Part shown: positions 4,722 to 10,159 of the stretch, one piece after another
How the letters are laid out: each line of letters opens with the position of its first letter
Numbering within the stretch: position 1 is the stretch's first letter
From: Methanolinea sp. UBA477
GTDB taxonomy: Archaea; Halobacteriota; Methanomicrobia; Methanomicrobiales; Methanospirillaceae
Direction: 5' to 3'
Length of the DNA: 10,159 nucleotides
Assembly (NCBI GenBank): GCA_002509485.1
Contig: DAWO01000084.1
Coordinates: 1 to 10,159 of the forward strand
Position numbers and translations under genes: made by a program
Notes under the pieces: generated by a model
What the model was told of the DNA's origin: nothing
Database searches by the model: none
Seen by the model: the letters and a program-made list of their open reading frames with translations, nothing else

Positions 4722-5615
4722 ATGGATGGATTTATCCTGTATTACGCCAGGAACTCTCTCATGGATACCGGCACAGAGCACCCGGCAACCGACCCGAGAA
4801 AGATGGTCATCACCTTTCTCATTCTCGTGTTCATCTTCTCGGGCGTCTTCTGGTACCTGACCATGAAGACTCCCCAGGTCGCGGAGAACGCGGGGGCATT
4901 CTTCTGGTATGCAATCGGGGCGATGTGGTGCCCGGCAACGGCAGCGGTCATCACCAGGCTCCTGTATCAGCGCAACCTGAAAGGGTTTGGAACCAGGCCC
5001 GGAAAGCCGGTCTGGCTGGCAGCCGGGGTCCTCATCCCGGTAGCCGCAGGCCTCTTCATGTTCGGGACGGGATGGCTCACCGGGATCGCCCCATTCGATC
5101 CCGACAGCGCCGCAGCCATATTCTCGGTCTCGTTCATCCCCGCTTTCCTGGCAGCCGTCGCCTTCGAGTGCTTTGCGGCCGCCGGCGAGGAGTTCGGGTG
5201 GCGGGGGCTTCTCGTGCCGGAACTTGCCCGGTTCATGGGCTTCACACGGCTCGCTCTCCTTTCAGGCGCCATCTGGACTGCCTGACATATCCCGTTGATA
5301 CTCTTTGGGACATACCATGGAACCGGGTCTGTCTGGTACTCGCTCGCGGTCTTTGTCCCGTCGGTGATGGGTGCCGGGCTCGTCATCGCATGGCTCAGGA
5401 TCATCTCGGGAAGCGTCTGGGTTGCCGTCCTCTTCCATGGTTTCTGGAACTATTTCATCCAGCAGGTCTACCCGGCGATGACGGTGATGACAGATGCGGG
5501 AGAGATGATGCTCGGGGAGTTCGGGTGGTTCGCGGCAGCCTTTTACGTCGGCCTTGCACTCGTCTTATGGCATTTCAGGGACAGGCTTCCGAAACTGCCG
5601 GCGGAAGGGGTGTGA
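4722..5615 (+). pseudogene. CPBP-family intramembrane metalloprotease with in-frame TGA
   Basis: This frame encodes a 297-residue polytopic membrane protein interrupted once, at codon 188 (TGA, 5283-5285). Hydrophobic helices lie near residues 29-47, 58-80, 97-118, 134-154, 174-187, 204-226, 230-246 and 270-285. The CPBP (CAAX protease and bacteriocin-processing/self-immunity, formerly 'abortive infection') motifs are all present: EEFGWR (156-161; Glu156, Glu157, Arg161), the second motif GAIWTA-stop-HIP with His189, and HGFWN (239-243; His239, Asn243). Relatives have Trp directly before that His, so TGG has become TGA. Upstream, GAGGAGG (4708-4714) sits 7 bases from the ATG. If the stop is real the 187-residue product lacks both catalytic His residues. 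If it is an error or is read through, the gene is normal. The substrate cannot be predicted; family roles include prenyl-protein processing and bacteriocin immunity. Confidence 0.85.
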
Positions 5616-5709
5616 GTTCATACCTGCATGCAGAGTGGTTTTTGGGAACGGCGCAGCAACCCGGAATGAAACGGAAATACCCATCATCCATGCCGGACCG
5701 CTCCCCTCC

Positions 5710-5763
5710 CCTGCGATCCGCAGGACCCGTGCGACCTGTGCAATGACCGGGCTTTCAGAGCCC
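5710..5763. other. Small hairpins in the gap before the sensor kinase
   Basis: The 239-base gap 5616-5854 holds no convincing gene. It contains CCTGCG-ATC-CGCAGG (5710-5724) and GGGCT-TTCAG-AGCCC (5749-5763). A palindrome CTGCATGCAG (5624-5633), followed by five Ts (about 5640-5644), may terminate the CPBP transcript. All are short, and any of them may be chance in GC-rich DNA. Confidence 0.3.
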
Positions 5764-5815
5764 CACCGACCCGGTTCAGCGGGATCCTGCTCCACAATGC
5801 CGCGAGGAAAACATC

Positions 5816-5825
5816 TTCATATGAA
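5816..5825 (+). promoter_or_regulatory. Palindromic TATA-like box of the sensor kinase gene
   Basis: TTCATATGAA is a perfect 10-base palindrome centred about 34 bases before the kinase ATG, in the region where a TATA box for a short-leader transcript would lie. The ATG has no clear Shine-Dalgarno sequence. The core ATATGAAA also occurs in the AbrB-type promoter (minus strand, near 4417-4424), possibly only because both are TATA boxes. Confidence 0.35.
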
Positions 5826-5854
5826 AGAGCACATTCTGAAATTACGATTAGCCC

Positions 5855-8800
5855 ATGATCACGGTCCTGTACGTCGACGACGAACCCGATCTCCTCGAGG
5901 TAGCGAGACTGTTCCTCGAGAGGAACAAGGAATTCCGTGTCGGGACCGTCACTTCTGCGGAACGGGCACTCGAGATTCTGGGCAATGAGCACTACGATGC
6001 CGTCATCTCGGACTACCAGATGCCCGGGATGAACGGGATCGAGCTTCTGAAGGCTGTGCGTGAGCAATTCGGCGATCTCCCGTTCATCATATTCACCGGC
6101 CGCGGCAGGGAGGAGGTCGTCATCCAGGCCTTGAACGATGGGGTAGACTTTTATCTCCACAAGGGTGGAGATGCAGTCTCACAGTTTGCGGAACTCGCAC
6201 ACAAGGTGAAACAGGCTGTCGGCCAGAGGCGGGCGCTGGCAAGTATCCAGGAGCACGAGCGACGTGAGGCAGATATCATCAACTTCCTCCCGGACGCAAC
6301 CTTTGCCATCGATGACGGGGGCACGGTGATCGCATGGAACAGGGCGATCGAGAGACTGACCGGGGTAAAGCCGGAGGATATCGTGGGGAAGGGTGATTAC
6401 GAGTACGCGATCCCGTTCTATAATGAACGACGCCCAATCCTGATAGATCTTGTCATAAAAGACGACCCAGCCACTGCCGCGAAATACCCTTCAATCACGC
6501 GGGAAGGAAACAAGCTCAAATCCGAGATCCACCTTCCCCATTTCAACGACGGGCTGGGAGCCGATTTGTGGTTCACCGCCTCGCCCCTGTATGATACCCA
6601 GGGAAATGTTATCGGGGCCATCGAGTCGATCCGCGAGATAACCGATCGAAAGAAGGTCGAGCAGGCGTTAAACGAGAGCGAGAAGCGGTACCGTGAGCTA
6701 TCGGACTTGCTGCCCCAGGTCGTATTCGAAGCCGGTGCAGACGGAAGACTGGTGTATGCAAACCGCATTGCGTTCGAGACCTTTGGATACAATGTGGAGG
6801 ACCTCGAAAACGGGGTGCATGTGCCGGATTTAATCGCCCCGGGGGACCGTGAACGGGTATCAGACCTCTTTGTCAGGATGGTTGAAGGAAATTTCCTGCT
6901 GCCTGCAGGCAGTGAGTTCATGGCACAGCGGAGAGATGGCAGCACCTTTCCCATCTCGATCTATGCTTCGCCTGTCACCAGGAACCAGGAGAGGGTGGGA
7001 GCCCGGGGCATCGTCATCGATATTACCGAACGGACACGTGCCGAGGAGACGATCCGCGAGAGTGAACAGAACTACCGGCTTCTCTTCGAGAACGCGACCG
7101 AAGGGATCCTCGTGGCAGAGGGAGATCGCCTGGTCAATGTCAATCCCGCACTTGTCAGCCTGCTCGGCCGCCCGGCAGAAGAGATTACCTCGAGACCATT
7201 CACGGATTTCATCCATCCCGAAGATAGGAAAAAGGTGATGAACAGGTACCTGGAGCGAATGACAGGTGAGAACCCGTCCACCGGCTACACGTTCAGGATC
7301 GTCACGGGATCGGGGGAGGATCGGTGGGTGAGGATCAACTCGACCGGGATGGAATGGTCAGGAAGCCTGGCATCTCTCTCCTTCATCAATGATATAACCG
7401 AACAGAAAAGGGCTGAAATGAGCCTTATCCAGGCCGACAGGGAGTACACGAACCTGCTAAACCAGATCCAGGACGTCTATTACCGGACGGATACGAAAGG
7501 AACTCTCGTGAAGGCGAGCCAGTCGTGGGCAGATCTCCTCGGGTATGACGACCCCTCCGAGTGTCTCGGGAGGAGTGTGGAAGAGTTCTGGCTCAATCCA
7601 GGTGAGCGGGACGTCCTCGTCGAAGAGATCCACCGCAAGGGGAAGGTGACCAATTACGAGGTAGCACTGAAGAAGAAGGATGGAACGCCGGTTATCATCG
7701 AGACCAACAGCCACCTCCATTTTGGCGATAATGGAGAGATCCTCGGAATCGAGGGCATATTCCGGGATGTTACCGAACGGAAGGTGCAGGAATCGATTAT
7801 CCACACCCAGCTCGAGCTCGGCCTGGCACTCCAGAAGACCCGCGGGATGCAGGAGACCCTGGAGGCGTGCCTCGATGCAGCGATCGCGGTGTCGGGTATG
7901 GATTCCGGGGGGATCTACCTGGTGGACGAAGTTGACGGCTCGGTCGATCTCATACTCGCCAGAAACCTCGGTGATGACTTTCTCAAACGGGCTTCGCAGT
8001 ATCCCCCGGAGTCACCACAGGCGCAGACCGCGATGAGAGGAGAGCCGTATTACCTGCCGTTTTCCGAACTGGAATCGCTCCGCTCTCTGCTCCAGGAGGA
8101 GGAGGGGTTCCGGTCGTTTGCCTGTATCCCGATAGTCGCGGACGGGCACACTATCGGGTGCCTGAACGTCGGATCGCATGTACGCACCGGTATCCCTGAA
8201 ACCGCACGGTTCGCCCTCGAAACGATTGCAACCCAGATATCTGCTGCAATCACGAGGATAAAGGCTGAAGAAGCCCTCGCAGGGAGCGAGGAGCGGTACC
8301 GGAACGTCGTCGAAGACCAGACCGAGTTCATCTCCCGTTTTCTCCCTGACGGCACGCATGTCTTTGTAAACGATGCCTACTGCAGGTACTTCGGATTTGC
8401 CCGCGAGGAGATCCTCGGCCACCGGTTCAGGCCGAAGATAGCTTCGGTGGATGCCGGACGCGTGGATGCATTCTTCGAATCCCTGACTCCCGATCATCCC
8501 ATCGGCACCATCGAGCACCGGATTGTCATGCCTGGCGGGTCCAGGCGATGGCATTTGTGGAGTGATCGTGCAATCTTCGGTCCGGACGGGACCATCATGG
8601 AGTACCAGTCGGTCGGCAGGGACATCACTGAGACCAAGAAGGCGGAACTGGCACTCACTGAGAGCGAGGCCTACTACCGGAGCCTTTCGGAGGCGTCCAA
8701 TGACCTCATCTTCATGATCGACCGGGACGATACTGTCACCTATATCAACAAATCTGCCGCAGAGATACTCGGAAGATCACCCCGGGAGATTATCGGGAGC

Positions 8801-10159
8801 AGACGTTCCAGCCTCTTTCCAGGTGCTGTTTCGGACCACCAGCGGGAGGCGATCGAGAGGGTGTTTGAGAGAGGAGAGCATCTTCGCAGTACAGGGCCGA
8901 TCACCTTTGGAGGAGTCACACGCTGGTTCGATCACTCGCTCGTTCCTGTCAGGGACACGAAGGGCACCATCACACGGGTGCTCGGGGTCTCCCGCGATAT
9001 CACGGACCAGAAACGGATCGAGAGCGAGTTGCAGGAGAAGACAGACGAACTCGAGAGCCGTAACCGGCTGTTAACCACCCTCCTCAATACGATCCCCATT
9101 GGAATCTTCATGGTGGAGGCTCCGTCAGGCAGACCGATCGTCACGAACAGCGAGGCGGCACGGCTGCTCGGACGGGGCACACTGCCGGATGCGACGGGTG
9201 AGACCCTTGCAGCAGTCTATGAGGCATACAGGGCCGGCACCTCTACCCGATACCCCACAGGCGAGATGCCGATTGTCAGGGGGATGAAAGGCGAATCGAG
9301 TCATATCGATGATATGGTTGTCAGGAGGCCGGATGGGAGCGAGGTCCGGATCGAGGTCTTCGGCACCCCGGTCACCAGCCGGGAAGGCCAGGTACGTGGA
9401 AGCCTTGTCAGTTTCATCGACATTACCGACCGGAAACGTGCAGAGGAGACGATCAGGAGCCTCGCACAGTTCCCTGAAGAGAACCCCTATCCTGTTATCA
9501 GGCTTGCAGCGGACGGCACCCTCCTCTATGCGAACACACCGGGACGGGTATGGCTCGAGGCGCTGGAGCATCACGAAGGCGAACTACCCGGGATTATTCA
9601 GGAGATCCTCACGGAGGTCCTCGAGGATGAAGGTATCTATTTCGTGGAGATCGATGATGCGTATGGCAGGGTATACGAGGTCACTGCCATCCGGCCCGAG
9701 AACGAGCGGTACGTGAACCTGTACGCATCCGACATTACGGAACTGCGGCGGGCCGAGCGGGCGATCCGGGATGCAAACGAGAAGATCGGGCTCCTGACAA
9801 GCATCACCCGTCACGACGTCGCAAACCAGGTCGCCATCCTGAAGGGATTTACCGAGCTCGCCCTCATGAACGACCCGGAATCGGTCATCGCCGATGCTTT
9901 ACGAAAGATCGATACTGCAGGCTCGATGATCACCCGCCAGATCGAGTTTACCCGGGCGTACCAGGAACTCGGTCACCAGGCTCCCGGATGGTTCAGCGTG
10001 ATGGAGCTTGTACGGTCGCACGCACCCGGGAATTTGAGGGTGTCCTGCACCTGTGACAGGGAGATCTACGGGGACCCGATGCTCGAGAATGTCTTCTTCA
10101 ATCTCTTTGACAACACCACGAGGCACGGAATGCGGGCAACCGGGATCTCGGTCCACTGC
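5855..10159 (+). CDS. Multi-PAS sensor histidine kinase with N-terminal receiver (3' end off window)
   Basis: The frame is open for 1435 codons to the right edge. The start ATG is preceded two codons upstream by an in-frame TAG. Residues 1-120 are a receiver domain: acidic pair Asp8/Asp9, phosphoacceptor Asp53 in ISDYQMPGMNG, Thr81 and Lys103. Four PAS domains (about 136-265, 272-395, 402-520, 525-645), a GAF domain (650-805) and four more PAS domains (808-930, 936-1055, 1065-1195, 1200-1298) follow, each PAS ending in a D-I-T-type linker such as DITERTRAEETIRESE. The phosphoacceptor box is SITRHDVANQVAILKGFTEL with His1320. The ATPase domain begins near 1378 with N-box ENVFFNLFDN (1411-1420); the G-boxes lie beyond the window. 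There are no transmembrane segments, so sensing is cytosolic. It would autophosphorylate in response to unknown signals. Methanomicrobiales carry many such kinases. No partner regulator is visible. Confidence 0.95.
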   Translation, partial: MITVLYVDDEPDLLEVARLFLERNKEFRVGTVTSAERALEILGNEHYDAVISDYQMPGMNGIELLKAVREQFGDLPFIIFTGRGREEVVIQALNDGVDFYLHKGGDAVSQFAELAHKVKQAVGQRRALASIQEHERREADIINFLPDATFAIDDGGTVIAWNRAIERLTGVKPEDIVGKGDYEYAIPFYNERRPILIDLVIKDDPATAAKYPSITREGNKLKSEIHLPHFNDGLGADLWFTASPLYDTQGNVIGAIESIREITDRKKVEQALNESEKRYRELSDLLPQVVFEAGADGRLVYANRIAFETFGYNVEDLENGVHVPDLIAPGDRERVSDLFVRMVEGNFLLPAGSEFMAQRRDGSTFPISIYASPVTRNQERVGARGIVIDITERTRAEETIRESEQNYRLLFENATEGILVAEGDRLVNVNPALVSLLGRPAEEITSRPFTDFIHPEDRKKVMNRYLERMTGENPSTGYTFRIVTGSGEDRWVRINSTGMEWSGSLASLSFINDITEQKRAEMSLIQADREYTNLLNQIQDVYYRTDTKGTLVKASQSWADLLGYDDPSECLGRSVEEFWLNPGERDVLVEEIHRKGKVTNYEVALKKKDGTPVIIETNSHLHFGDNGEILGIEGIFRDVTERKVQESIIHTQLELGLALQKTRGMQETLEACLDAAIAVSGMDSGGIYLVDEVDGSVDLILARNLGDDFLKRASQYPPESPQAQTAMRGEPYYLPFSELESLRSLLQEEEGFRSFACIPIVADGHTIGCLNVGSHVRTGIPETARFALETIATQISAAITRIKAEEALAGSEERYRNVVEDQTEFISRFLPDGTHVFVNDAYCRYFGFAREEILGHRFRPKIASVDAGRVDAFFESLTPDHPIGTIEHRIVMPGGSRRWHLWSDRAIFGPDGTIMEYQSVGRDITETKKAELALTESEAYYRSLSEASNDLIFMIDRDDTVTYINKSAAEILGRSPREIIGSRRSSLFPGAVSDHQREAIERVFERGEHLRSTGPITFGGVTRWFDHSLVPVRDTKGTITRVLGVSRDITDQKRIESELQEKTDELESRNRLLTTLLNTIPIGIFMVEAPSGRPIVTNSEAARLLGRGTLPDATGETLAAVYEAYRAGTSTRYPTGEMPIVRGMKGESSHIDDMVVRRPDGSEVRIEVFGTPVTSREGQVRGSLVSFIDITDRKRAEETIRSLAQFPEENPYPVIRLAADGTLLYANTPGRVWLEALEHHEGELPGIIQEILTEVLEDEGIYFVEIDDAYGRVYEVTAIRPENERYVNLYASDITELRRAERAIRDANEKIGLLTSITRHDVANQVAILKGFTELALMNDPESVIADALRKIDTAGSMITRQIEFTRAYQELGHQAPGWFSVMELVRSHAPGNLRVSCTCDREIYGDPMLENVFFNLFDNTTRHGMRATGISVHC

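Noticed and set aside
5283..5285. Selenocysteine coding for the in-frame TGA
   Set aside because: Sec is known in archaea mainly from Methanococcales and Methanopyrus. Family members have Trp, not Cys, here, and no SECIS-like structure was recognised in 5616-5854.
4664..5746. 360-codon plus-strand frame overlapping the protease gene
   Set aside because: The translation is Arg/Gly/Pro/His-rich with no hydrophobic helices, whereas the other frame carries all CPBP motifs. It is open only because of codon bias.

Overview
The window looks like chromosomal DNA of a GC-rich methanogenic archaeon, most likely of the order Methanomicrobiales. The evidence is indirect. There is a very long soluble kinase with an N-terminal receiver, many PAS domains, a GAF domain and an 'HDVANQ'-type phosphoacceptor box. 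There is a Cache-domain exported protein, and several starts lie about 30-35 bases behind TATA-like boxes, as in archaeal leaderless or short-leader genes. No rRNA, tRNA, CRISPR array, transposase or integrase was seen.

Layout, left to right. (1) 1-525, minus: 5' part of an exported single-Cache protein that runs off the left edge. (2) 760-1575, plus: a compact MscS-type mechanosensitive channel, followed by a long inverted repeat and a T-run. (3) 1859-2288, minus: a small lipoprotein gene split by a frameshift, convergent with the channel. (4) 2525-3244, plus: a membrane-anchored Arf/SR-beta-like small GTPase behind a hairpin-rich leader. (5) 3338-3695, plus: a decayed flavin-binding split-barrel (pyridoxamine-phosphate-oxidase family) gene that changes frame three times, followed by a strong stem-loop terminator. 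(6) 4053-3826 and 4392-4150, minus: a dodecin-family protein downstream of an AbrB/SpoVT-type regulator. The regulator's promoter is flanked by a perfect inverted repeat. (7) 4722-5615, plus: a CPBP-family intramembrane protease, complete except that the conserved Trp of its Trp-His motif is a TGA codon. (8) 5855-10159, plus: a REC-PAS(x4)-GAF-PAS(x4)-HisKA-HATPase sensor kinase of at least 1435 residues, truncated by the right edge.

The genes do not form one pathway. Most are single transcription units in alternating orientation: membrane-stress, regulatory and sensory functions with structured intergenic DNA between them. Three of the nine protein genes are disrupted (frameshift, multiple frameshifts, in-frame stop). 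This suggests either local gene decay or imperfect sequence, and only raw reads or close relatives can decide. The points most worth a second look are the TGA-for-Trp protease, the 15-bp inverted repeat after mscS, the bulged stem upstream of the protease, and the palindrome around the AbrB-type promoter. Nothing here can firmly be called a new system.
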